Positions 16,952 to 24,581 of a stretch of DNA of 64,000 bases are shown in pieces. The stretch spans positions 110,639 through 174,638 of the forward strand of contig NZ_SORE01000014.1 in assembly GCF_004366595.1 (NCBI RefSeq). The letters are read 5' to 3'. The notes beneath the pieces are model-generated. The model searched no databases. It was not told where the DNA came from and saw only the letters and a program-made list of their open reading frames with translations. The position numbers and the translations under genes were made by a program. Origin of the DNA: Paraburkholderia rhizosphaerae. GTDB lineage: Bacteria > Pseudomonadota > Gammaproteobacteria > Burkholderiales > Burkholderiaceae. Positions within the stretch are counted from its first letter, which is position 1. Each line of letters starts with the position of its first letter.

Positions 16952-17416
16952 TTAAGGCGCGCGCATGACCGGACAGACCCTGCACAATGCTCGATGCGGT
17001 GCGCGATGATTGTCGAGATGGCGCAGTTGTGCCGAAATCGCACGCCCAGCCTCTTTCAGCAACGCGACGTAATGCGCTTTCGTATCCGCGCCGCAACGCA
17101 TGCCTGGAAACGATATCGAAAGCCCTGCGATTACGTGCCCGAATCGGTCGAACACCGGTACCGCGATGCATTGCAGCCCTTCCTCCTGCTCTTCGTTGTC
17201 CTCGTCAAAACCTGGCTCCTTCACATGCGGCAGGATGCTCAGCACGGCGTCGGCCGACGCCAGCGTTTTCGGCGTCGACTTACGGAATACCACCTGTGAG
17301 AGCATGTTGCGTGCCTCGCGGGGCTCCATCCACGCGAGCAGCACCTTGCCGATCGCCGTGCTAGCGGGTTGCGACGGCCGCGCATTAGAACATGAAAAAG
17401 TCGGTTTTCGGAACAT
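16952..17416 (-). pseudogene. kdgR: Relic of an IclR-family KdgR-type regulator (C-terminal part only)
   Basis: The minus-strand frame reads a clear IclR effector domain close to E. coli KdgR: STAIGKVLLAW, EDNEEQEEGLQCIAVPVF and DRFGHVIAGLSISFPG, ending near ISAQLRHLDN. The N-terminal winged helix (about 80-100 residues) is absent. Just upstream the frame is broken: a different frame reads VKVGEQFWIDVPKTDFFMF and then stops. After the conserved end the frame runs on into unrelated sequence. It is adjacent to and divergent from kdgT, the expected target of a KdgR repressor, so the local regulator appears to have been lost. Confidence 0.75.
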
Positions 17417-17470
17417 CGATCCAAAATTGTTCGCCCACCTTAACTGATGCTAAAACGCGTGTCCGTGCCC

Positions 17471-17500
17471 ATGCAATACAGGTATGCAATAAACATACAT
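17471..17500. promoter_or_regulatory. Direct repeats and short palindrome upstream of kdgT
   Basis: ATGCAATA occurs twice (17471-17478 and 17484-17491), and GTATG/CATAC form an inverted repeat around a 7-base spacer in the same stretch. The A/T-rich site lies about 170 bases upstream of the kdgT start. It may be a leftover operator of the lost IclR-type regulator. Confidence 0.3.
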
Positions 17501-17514
17501 GATCCCAGGTGTAA

Positions 17515-17542
17515 ACGATGAGGGGAAATCATCGTATTTTTA
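17515..17542 (+). terminator. Hairpin with T-run upstream of kdgT (terminator or attenuator)
   Basis: ACGATGA (17515-17521) and TCATCGT (17529-17535) form a 7-bp stem around a 7-base loop and are followed by ATTTTTA. It looks like a small intrinsic terminator on the plus strand, in the kdgT leader or insulating it. Confidence 0.4.
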
Positions 17543-17661
17543 GAACGCTGTTTCACGTCGGTGCTAAATTGCAGTCCAGCAACGTTCGGGCGCACGACGC
17601 CTGGCATTGCGACTTATAACAACCGCTCGGGCACGACCCGTCCGTGGAGGAGCACTCCGGC

Positions 17662-18747
17662 ATGAAGATCAAGCAGGCAATCGACCGTATCCCAGGCGGA
17701 CTGATGCTGGTCCCACTGCTGCTCGGCGCATGTGTGCACACGTTCGCCCCGCATGCGGGCAAGTCCCTCGGCTCGTTTTCGAACGCGCTGATTACCGGCA
17801 CGCTGCCGATTCTCGCAGTCTGGTTTTTCTGCATGGGCGCGAGCATCAGTCTGAAGGCAACGCCGATCGTGCTGCGCAAAAGCGGCGTGCTGGTGGTCAC
17901 CAAAGTGGTGACCGCGGCGCTCGCTGGCGTGATTGCGTCGCACTTCCTGCCGCCGGGCGGCATCACATCAGGATTTTTCACCGGACTCTCGGCGCTCACC
18001 GTGATCTGCGTGATGAACGAAACAAACGGCGGCCTCTATATGGCGCTGATGCAGCAGTACGGAACGAAGGAAGAGGCTGGCGCGTTCTGCCTGATGTCGC
18101 TCGAATCCGGACCGTTCATGACGATGGTGACGCTCGGTATTGCGGGCCTCGCGAGCTTCCCGTATGAGACGCTGTTCGGTGCGCTGCTGCCGTTTCTGAT
18201 CGGCTTCCTGCTTGGCAATCTCGACCCGGAATTGCGCCGCTTCTTCGGTTCGGCCGTGCCGGTGATGGTGCCGTTTTTCGCGTTCGCGCTCGGCAATAAC
18301 CTTGATTTCGCCGTGATTCTGAACACCGGACTGCTCGGCATTCTGGTCGGCATCTGCGTGATGATTGTGACGGGCACGACGCTGGTGCTCGCCGATATCT
18401 TCCTTGCAAAAGGCAATGGCACAGCGGGTATTGGCGCATCGTCGACAGCCGGCGCGGCGGTCGCGGTGCCGCAGATCATCGCGGGTATCGAGCCTCGCTA
18501 TGCAGCGGTTGCACCCGCTGCGACTGCGCTGGTTGCGACGTCGGTGGTCGTGACCGCGCTGCTGACGCCGATCGTCACGTCATTGTGGGCGCGCCGCTGG
18601 GGCGTGCTATCCGCGAAGTACCGCGATGCGGCGCTCGCTTCGCTCGACGCGCTCGCGCAGCCGCATGGACTCGACACGTCACTCGAGCGTCGGCCGCTCG
18701 AAGTGAGTGATCCGGCGCAAGCAATATGGCGGCCGCGCCGCGGTTGA
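17662..18747 (+). CDS. kdgT: 2-keto-3-deoxygluconate permease
   Basis: A 361-residue KdgT-family permease with about ten hydrophobic segments (PGGLMLVPLLLGACVHTF, GTLPILAVWFFCMGA, GFFTGLSALTVICVMNETNGGLY, LMSLESGPFMTMVTLG, GASSTAGAAVAVPQIIA). It would import 2-keto-3-deoxygluconate, a pectin and uronate breakdown product, by proton symport across the inner membrane. The start is ATG 17662 (MKIKQAIDRIPGG), preceded by GGAGGAG; an in-frame ATG six codons upstream lies on that site. The decayed kdgR lies just upstream on the other strand. It ends one base before the convergent TetR gene. Confidence 0.9.
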   Translation: MKIKQAIDRIPGGLMLVPLLLGACVHTFAPHAGKSLGSFSNALITGTLPILAVWFFCMGASISLKATPIVLRKSGVLVVTKVVTAALAGVIASHFLPPGGITSGFFTGLSALTVICVMNETNGGLYMALMQQYGTKEEAGAFCLMSLESGPFMTMVTLGIAGLASFPYETLFGALLPFLIGFLLGNLDPELRRFFGSAVPVMVPFFAFALGNNLDFAVILNTGLLGILVGICVMIVTGTTLVLADIFLAKGNGTAGIGASSTAGAAVAVPQIIAGIEPRYAAVAPAATALVATSVVVTALLTPIVTSLWARRWGVLSAKYRDAALASLDALAQPHGLDTSLERRPLEVSDPAQAIWRPRRG

Positions 18748-18748
18748 A

Positions 18749-19573
18749 TCAGCGAGGACCAACGCCGTTTGTCAGCAACGCCAGTGCATGGCGCGCGATA
18801 TCGGCCGCCGTTAGCCGGTTGCGCGCGGGATCGTTGCGCCACGCGTTCGATGCGGCGAGCGGCAGAATTGTCAGCCCCAGTATCGAAACGAACAGCAGCG
18901 ACGGCTCGAGATCGGGATTGAGACGCCCCTCTTTTTGCCACTTCGCAATACGGGAGAACGTGGTTTTCTGATGCGTGTCGCCGAAGCGCTCATTCATGCG
19001 CTTTTTCAGCAACCCGCCTTCGCTGATCACTTCGCGCACCCATAACGACGGAAACCACGGATATTCACCGGCTATCGCGACCAGCCTGTGCGCGAGTTCG
19101 GTAATGGCCGCGACCGGGTCGTCGACGTTGTCGCGAAACGCGCCGCCTAACGCATCGCGCAGCGGCGCAAAACGTTCGTCGATCAGCACGTCGATCAGTT
19201 GATCACGGGTCTTGAAGTAGTAATGGACCATCGCCGGCGTGTAGCCCGCTTCACGCGCAATCGCGCCGAGCGTCGTATCGACAATGCCCTGCCGCGCGAA
19301 TAGCGCGATCGCCACGTCGAGCAGCCGCGCACGCTGCCCGGGTGCACGCGCGGCGCCCGACGGGCGGCCGGGCCGGCGCGCCGGCGCAGATTCGCCGGCC
19401 GCTTCGTATGCGGATTGCGACGCACCTTCCCGCGCCGCCGCGCGCACCGTCGAACCGCGACCCGCGCGCTTCTGCGCGCGGGCTTGCACGACCGAACTGC
19501 CCGCCGCTACCGCTTCCGGCTGCGCTGCTTTTGCCGACGCCCTTGCCGATACCTTTGCCACGGCTTTTCCCAT
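18749..19573 (-). CDS. TetR-family transcriptional regulator with long basic/Ala N-terminus
   Basis: Residues 1 to about 78 are a low-complexity Ala/Arg/Ser/Gln tail. A TetR helix-turn-helix follows (RARLLDVAIALFARQGIVDTTLG, IAREAGYTPAMVHYYFKTRDQLIDVL), then a helical ligand domain. It is divergent from a DHA2-type MFS exporter across about 110 bases containing an A/T-rich inverted repeat, the classic layout of a repressor controlling its own efflux pump. Without the tail the protein would be of ordinary TetR length, about 195 residues. A shorter start at an internal codon cannot be excluded. Confidence 0.85.
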   Translation of the reverse strand: MGKAVAKVSARASAKAAQPEAVAAGSSVVQARAQKRAGRGSTVRAAAREGASQSAYEAAGESAPARRPGRPSGAARAPGQRARLLDVAIALFARQGIVDTTLGAIAREAGYTPAMVHYYFKTRDQLIDVLIDERFAPLRDALGGAFRDNVDDPVAAITELAHRLVAIAGEYPWFPSLWVREVISEGGLLKKRMNERFGDTHQKTTFSRIAKWQKEGRLNPDLEPSLLFVSILGLTILPLAASNAWRNDPARNRLTAADIARHALALLTNGVGPR

Positions 19574-19610
19574 AACGTTCGTATTTGACGAATGACTGTT
19601 TGTGGAATAT

Positions 19611-19628
19611 ATTAATCTCCGTGTTAAT
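19611..19628. promoter_or_regulatory. Candidate TetR operator between regulator and MFS exporter
   Basis: ATTAA (19611-19615) and TTAAT (19624-19628) form an inverted repeat with an 8-base spacer in the only A/T-rich stretch of the divergent intergenic region, 38 bases upstream of the TetR start and about 60 bases upstream of the exporter start. Confidence 0.4.
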
Positions 19629-19687
19629 TAATTTCAAGTCAGTCGGCCACAACGGCTGGCTTGCCCAGCAGAAACATGGAACTGAAC

Positions 19688-21190
19688 ATGGACGCCAATC
19701 CTCCCGCTCCCGCCGAGCTCGCCGGGGAGCGTCCGCCAATCCGCCTGCTGTTTCCAGCGCTGCTGCTCGTCATGCTGCTCGCCGCACTCGACCAGACCAT
19801 CGTGTCGACCGCGCTGCCGACCATCGTCGGCGATCTCGGCGGGCTCTCCAGCCTGTCGTGGGTCGTCACCGCCTACCTGCTGACGTCGACTATCGTCGTA
19901 CCGCTGTATGGCAAGTTCGGCGATCTGTTCGGCCGCAAAATCGTGCTGCAAACCGCGATCGTGCTGTTCCTGATCGGCTCCGCGCTGTGCGGCATTGCGC
20001 AGAACATGACGCAGCTCGTGTTGCTGCGCGCGCTCCAGGGCCTGGGCGGTGGCGGCTTGCTCGTCATCACGATGGCTGCCATCGGCGACGTCATTGCACC
20101 GGCCGAACGCGGCCGTTATCAGGGCCTGTTCGGCGGCGTATTCGGTCTTGCCACCGTCATCGGACCGCTGCTCGGCGGCTTTCTGGTCGACCATCTGTCG
20201 TGGCGCTGGATTTTCTATATCAACGTACCGCTCGGCATTCTCGCGTTCGCGGTAATCGGCGCGGTGTTCAAGCCGCGCGTCGTGCACGTGAAGCACACGA
20301 TCGACTACATGGGCGCCGCGTTCCTCGCGGGCGCGCTCACCTGCATCATTCTGTTCACCAGCGAAGGCGGCGGCCTGCTGCCGTGGTCGTCCGCGCAGTT
20401 GTGGATGACGCTCGTGCTCGGCGCGGTCTGCGTGGCGGGCTTCATTTATGAAGAGCGTCACGCGCCCGAGCCGATCCTGCCGCTCGAACTGTTCCGTCAG
20501 CGCACGTTCCTGCTCAGCAGCGCAATCGGTTTTATCGTCGGCGTATCGCTGTTCGGTTCCGTGACGTTTCTGCCGATGTACCTGCAGGTCGTGAAGAACT
20601 CGACGCCTTCGCAGGCCGGCATGCAGATGCTGCCGATCATGGGCGGCGTACTCGTGATGTCGATCATCAGTGGCCGGCTGATCAGCCGCATCGGCAAGTA
20701 CCGGATCTTTCCGATCATCGGCACGCTGTGCGTCGGCGTCGGCATGGCGCTGCTGTCCACGCTGCAATTGTCGACGCCGATCCACAAGATGTATGTGTAC
20801 ATGGGCCTCGTCGGCTGCGGCCTTGGCATGGTGATGCAGGTGCTGATACTCGCGGTGCAGAACTCAGTCGAGTTCAGGCACCTCGGTGTCGCGACCTCGG
20901 GTGCAACCCTGTTCCGCTCGATTGGCGGTTCAGTCGGCGTCGCGGGTTTCGGCGCGATCTTCGCGAACGGCCTCGCTTCAAGATTGCAAACTTCGCTGCC
21001 GGCCGGCGCCGAGTTGCCGCATTCGCTCGGACCCGTTGCGATTCACCAACTACCCGACGCATTGCGCACTGTGTATCTTCAGGCGTTTGCGGGCGCGCTC
21101 CATACTGTCTATCTGACCGCCGCGAGTGTCGTGCTGCTCGCCTTCGCGCTGACGTGGCTGATGCAGGACCGCCCGCTACGCAAGTATTGA
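19688..21190 (+). CDS. MFS exporter, DHA2 (14-TM, EmrB/QacA) family
   Basis: About 500 residues with fourteen predicted membrane segments. Motif A is GKFGDLFGRK. The DHA2 signatures LDQTIVSTALPTIVGDLGG and GGLLVITMAAIGDV are present, along with motif C-like GPLLGGFLVDHLSWRWIFYINVPLG. It is a proton-coupled drug or solute exporter in the inner membrane. The start is either ATG 19688 (MDANPP) or ATG 19676; the first is preferred because GGA lies at better spacing. It is divergent from the TetR gene that probably represses it and is followed by a strong hairpin with a T-rich tail. Confidence 0.87.
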   Translation: MDANPPAPAELAGERPPIRLLFPALLLVMLLAALDQTIVSTALPTIVGDLGGLSSLSWVVTAYLLTSTIVVPLYGKFGDLFGRKIVLQTAIVLFLIGSALCGIAQNMTQLVLLRALQGLGGGGLLVITMAAIGDVIAPAERGRYQGLFGGVFGLATVIGPLLGGFLVDHLSWRWIFYINVPLGILAFAVIGAVFKPRVVHVKHTIDYMGAAFLAGALTCIILFTSEGGGLLPWSSAQLWMTLVLGAVCVAGFIYEERHAPEPILPLELFRQRTFLLSSAIGFIVGVSLFGSVTFLPMYLQVVKNSTPSQAGMQMLPIMGGVLVMSIISGRLISRIGKYRIFPIIGTLCVGVGMALLSTLQLSTPIHKMYVYMGLVGCGLGMVMQVLILAVQNSVEFRHLGVATSGATLFRSIGGSVGVAGFGAIFANGLASRLQTSLPAGAELPHSLGPVAIHQLPDALRTVYLQAFAGALHTVYLTAASVVLLAFALTWLMQDRPLRKY

Positions 21191-21540
21191 TGCAGCTTCA
21201 CGCGAGACGACTGGCGCGATCGTCACGCGCGCGCCAGTCGTTTAGCTTTTCTTATGAATTGAAAAAAGCCGCGCGCGCGAACGCGCGTTCACCGTAAAAA
21301 TTCCCGGCCGCCGATCGTTCTGTGTGGGCGATGTGAAAACGTATCTGTGCGGTAGGTAACAACGGCGATTGACGCGCTGTTGGAAAAAACCCATATTTTC
21401 CTTCAGCGGCCTCGACCAGGTCTGGCCTGACCGCTTCTTCTGCGCATGTAGATCGTGAGTTCCGCGAGTCCTCGCCGATCGCTTCAACGACGATCCTGAG
21501 CATGCCGAAATGGCATCTGCCATAACGGTGGGTCGACAGC
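21191..21540. other. Intergenic region before the zinc-ribbon gene
   Basis: Apart from the terminator at 21207-21253, it holds a perfect 12-base palindrome GAACGCGCGTTC (21279-21290) and an A-rich stretch after it. No gene with family resemblance was found; open frames on the minus strand here are not supported. The promoter for 21541 should lie in this stretch, but no strong -10/-35 pair stood out. Confidence 0.5.
21207..21253 (+). terminator. Intrinsic terminator after the MFS exporter
   Basis: ACGACTGGCGCG (21207-21218) pairs perfectly with 21230-21241 to give a 12-bp GC-rich stem with an 11-base loop, followed by TTAGCTTTTCTT. It begins 17 bases after the exporter stop. Confidence 0.75.
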
Positions 21541-22797
21541 ATGTCCGCTCAGATTACTCGTGACCAGAGTTTCCCCACACCGTGCCGGCGTTGCGGGGGG
21601 GTGCTCTATCAACACGTCGATTTCTGTCCGTATTGTGGAACTGATCGACCACTGGACACGGCCGGGCGCCCGCGCGCGGAGACCTCGCTGACCGCCGTTC
21701 ATCCAACCCTTCGCGCGCCGCCGCAACCTGCTGCGACGGCGCTGCCTGCCGGCGAACCGGCCGCCGATCTGGCGGACTCCGACCTGCCCCCGGTAATGCC
21801 CGACGACCGGCATATTTCGCCGCTCGAGGTGCCGTCGCCGCTGTGGAAAACCACGGGCCGCTGGATCTTCACGAAGGGCCTTTTGCTCGTCTGGTTCGTT
21901 CTCGCGCTCGGTTATGCTGCCTATCTGCTGCTTGGCGATAACCGCAAACAGGAACCGGCGGCCGACGAACAGACCGCCAATTCGTCGGCCGGTTCGATCT
22001 CGCCGTACGCGTCGCAGCAACAGACCAACGTGACGCCGCCGGCCACCGATACGCATACGCAATCCGCCACGCCCAAACCGCGCGTGATGCCGCAATACAA
22101 GGATCTGCCCGACACGCTGCGTGCCGCGCGCGCCAGCTTGCAGGACAACAATCTGTCGGACGCCAGGGCCGCGGCCAACGCCGCGCTCGCGCGAGACCCC
22201 GATAACGGAGACGCACGCGCACTTCAGCGCGACATCGCCGCGCGCGAACAACGGCGCGACAACGCGCTGCAGAGCGCGGACCAGTGCGCGAGCCAGCGCG
22301 CATGGGCGTGCGTACAGAAGCAGGCGTCCGATGCGCTCGCGATCGACGCAAGCAGTCTGCATGCGCAGTCGCTGCTCGAGCGCGCAATTCTGTCGACCGG
22401 CTGGACGCCGCTGACCGCGCCTGCCGCACCGGCAACCGGCGCGCTCACTGCGCCCGCCTCCCCGGCAACGGGCGGTCCGCGCACGGTTAACGGATCGCCG
22501 CTGCCGCGCAGTGCGCGCACCATGCATCTACCTTCATCGCGCGATTGGGGCATGACGGCGCCGTCCGTGCCGAACGACTCCACTGCGTCCACGCCGCCGC
22601 CCCTCCCGAGCATCGCGAGTGCGCCGCGCGCGGTGGTTACACCGGACATCAGCAGCAGCGTCGGCGCCACCGCGCCCGCCAGCTCGACGGACGCAGCCAG
22701 CGCAGCAAGCACCGACAACGGCCTGGATGCGCAGCAACGCGCGATTCTGGAATCGGGATGGAAGCACGCCGCCCCGCCGCCGGATGCCCCGCATTAA
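21541..22797 (+). CDS. Zinc-ribbon, single-pass membrane protein with TPR-like region
   Basis: A 418-residue protein. The N-terminal zinc ribbon has two CxxC pairs (CRRC about 15-18 and CPYC about 29-32). A Pro/Ala linker follows, then one membrane segment (LLLVWFVLALGYAAYLLLG, about 118-136). The periplasmic or outer part contains a TPR-like block (LRAARASLQDNNLSDARAAANAALARDPDNGDA, then QRAWACVQKQASDAL) and a long Ala/Pro/Thr/Ser-rich tail. It sits 63 bases upstream of a TAXI binding-protein gene on the same strand and is probably cotranscribed with it. No enzymatic motif was recognised; a scaffold or regulator of the adjacent binding protein is possible. Confidence 0.72.
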   Translation: MSAQITRDQSFPTPCRRCGGVLYQHVDFCPYCGTDRPLDTAGRPRAETSLTAVHPTLRAPPQPAATALPAGEPAADLADSDLPPVMPDDRHISPLEVPSPLWKTTGRWIFTKGLLLVWFVLALGYAAYLLLGDNRKQEPAADEQTANSSAGSISPYASQQQTNVTPPATDTHTQSATPKPRVMPQYKDLPDTLRAARASLQDNNLSDARAAANAALARDPDNGDARALQRDIAAREQRRDNALQSADQCASQRAWACVQKQASDALAIDASSLHAQSLLERAILSTGWTPLTAPAAPATGALTAPASPATGGPRTVNGSPLPRSARTMHLPSSRDWGMTAPSVPNDSTASTPPPLPSIASAPRAVVTPDISSSVGATAPASSTDAASAASTDNGLDAQQRAILESGWKHAAPPPDAPH

Positions 22798-22860
22798 ATG
22801 TTCGGATACCAAACCATGTAGCAGGCCGCCGCATATCGACACTCAAAACGGAGGGAGACC

Positions 22861-23982
22861 ATGCTGAAAAAGACTCTAATAGGACTGACCGGACTGTGCG
22901 CACTGCTGTTCGCAATATGCGCCGCGGCGGCAGGCGGGACAGGCGGGAATCCCGCTCACTACAAGATCGTGACCGGACCCGAGCGCGGCACGTACATTCA
23001 GATCGGCAACGACCTGTCGAAATGGGTCGCGCCACCGGCCGGCATCGACCTCGAGGTGATTCCTTCGAAAGGCTCGGCGGAAAACGTACAGCGGATGCGC
23101 TTCGAGCCGGGCGTGAAGCTCGCGCTCGTGCAATCGGATGTCTATCAGGCGTATGTCGACATGGCCAACTCAGGCAACCAGGACGCCGGCACGACGATTC
23201 GCCCGCTGCGGCTCATCATGCCGCTCTACGACGAGGAGATCTACTTCGTCGTGCGCAACGACTCGCCGATGAAAACGATCAACGAGATCAAGGACAAGGT
23301 AATCAGTGTTGGTCTGATCGGCAGCGGCACCGCACAATCGGCGACGACCCTCTACCGGTTGATGTTCAACCAGCCGATTCCCGAGCAGAACACGCAGCAC
23401 CTGAGCAACGAAGACGCACTGGCCGCCTTGATCGTGAAGAAGATCGACGTCGCGATCATCGTTGCCGGACAACCGGCGAAGCTCTTCACCGACATGAACC
23501 CAGACCTGCTTCAGCAGATCCGCTTCCTGCGCGTCGATCCGAACGCGCCCGAAACGGCGCGCGCGAAGCAGACCTACTTTCCCGCGACGATACGCGTGTC
23601 GAGCTACCCGAACTGGCTGAAGGAAGACGTGCCGACGTGGACCGTCAAGGCGTTTCTTGTCACCTATGACTACAACCTGCGCGATACGGTCGGCAATCTG
23701 AATCGCTTTGCGGATTCGCTATGCGACAACTTCGACAACCTTCAGGAACACGGTCATCCGAAATGGAAGCAGGTGAAGCTCGAGTTACCGAGCCTCGGCA
23801 AGGGTTGGCAATACTATCCGCCGGTCGAGAAGCATCTGAAGGCCTGCCTTGCGCGCCGCGCCGCGATGCAGGCAGCCGCGGGATCAGGATCGGGGACGCC
23901 GGAACGCGCCGCCGCTTCGCAAAAACTGAATCGGCGGCCTTGCTCGGAACAGGAGCGGCTGCTACTTCTTTGCGGAAAATAA
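22861..23982 (+). CDS. TAXI-family TRAP transporter solute-binding protein
   Basis: A 373-residue protein with a signal peptide (MLKKTLIGLTGLCALLFAICAAAAG) and the TAXI fold: YKIVTGPERGTYIQIGNDLSKWV, EVIPSKGSAENVQRMRF, VKLALVQSDVYQAY, YDEEIYFVVRNDSPMKTINEIKDK and SVGLIGSGTAQSATTLY. GGAGGGAG precedes the ATG. No TRAP membrane subunit gene (DctM or DctQM-like) is adjacent, so it is either an orphan binding protein or partners with the upstream zinc-ribbon membrane protein. The C-terminus extends past the usual end with a low-complexity segment and two cysteines (RRPCSEQERLLLLCGK). Confidence 0.85.
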   Translation: MLKKTLIGLTGLCALLFAICAAAAGGTGGNPAHYKIVTGPERGTYIQIGNDLSKWVAPPAGIDLEVIPSKGSAENVQRMRFEPGVKLALVQSDVYQAYVDMANSGNQDAGTTIRPLRLIMPLYDEEIYFVVRNDSPMKTINEIKDKVISVGLIGSGTAQSATTLYRLMFNQPIPEQNTQHLSNEDALAALIVKKIDVAIIVAGQPAKLFTDMNPDLLQQIRFLRVDPNAPETARAKQTYFPATIRVSSYPNWLKEDVPTWTVKAFLVTYDYNLRDTVGNLNRFADSLCDNFDNLQEHGHPKWKQVKLELPSLGKGWQYYPPVEKHLKACLARRAAMQAAAGSGSGTPERAAASQKLNRRPCSEQERLLLLCGK

Positions 23983-24581
23983 TCAATTTGAAAGTTGGGC
24001 GCTGGAGAACGGTAAGTATCCGGCGCTAACCTGCGCTTAGGCACCAGCGCTATTGATGCATCCAATGTGCGACATATTAAAGTCCACAAGTGCGCTGATC
24101 CGTCGTCAAGATTCCTTCTTTACGCGCAATGAGTTATTTCGTTTGCGCGGTCAACTCTTCTGTTCATCGATTGTCTGCAATCAGCCCGCGCAACAGTCCC
24201 CAGGCGTTATGTAAGCGACATTGCTGCGCACTCGAGCCGGATTGCCTTGTTTCGGACGTTTCCACGACTTTTCGACCATCCGTGATTCGCATCCAAAGAC
24301 TCGACTACGCAACGTTCGTCGTGCAAATTTATAAATTCGTGCTAAACAAACCCACCTCCGTTCCGCATTTTTTCATTAAGCTTTCTTTTGCCGCTTGCAT
24401 CATGTCCGTTGCGGCTGTCATACGAAACACGTCGTAAACAAAACCCACAGTCATAACTTCACTCATACCGTCTAGAATCGCCGGATGCGTGAAGAGCCTT
24501 CGCTATCCAGGAAAGCTGAGCTTTCCTTTTTCCCGTTCGTCGCATTTCACTAGCCAATCGATTCCTTGACAGGAAGCATGC
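23983..24581. other. A/T-rich intergenic region upstream of the efflux operon
   Basis: About 600 bases with markedly lower GC than the flanks. A perfect 12-base palindrome AATTTATAAATT (24326-24337) is flanked on both sides by CGTGC-like sequence and is a possible operator for the operon. A -10-like TAGAAT lies near 24472. The only sizeable open frame (24129-24437) has no recognisable family or good ribosome site and was not accepted as a gene. Confidence 0.5.
24326..24337. promoter_or_regulatory. Perfect palindrome upstream of the RND efflux operon
   Basis: AATTTATAAATT is self-complementary over 12 bases and lies about 245 bases upstream of the outer-membrane factor gene. It may bind the TetR encoded at the end of the operon, though its distance from the start is larger than usual. 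Confidence 0.3.

Noticed and set aside
16776..17171. 131-codon minus-strand frame overlapping the kdgR relic
   Set aside because: It reads a different frame from the one giving the IclR effector domain and resembles nothing.
21484..22527. Minus-strand open frame opposite the zinc-ribbon gene
   Set aside because: Arg/Gly-rich shadow; the plus-strand frame has zinc-ribbon cysteines and a membrane helix.
24129..24437. 102-codon plus-strand frame upstream of the efflux operon
   Set aside because: No recognisable family, weak start, and it lies in the A/T-rich regulatory region.
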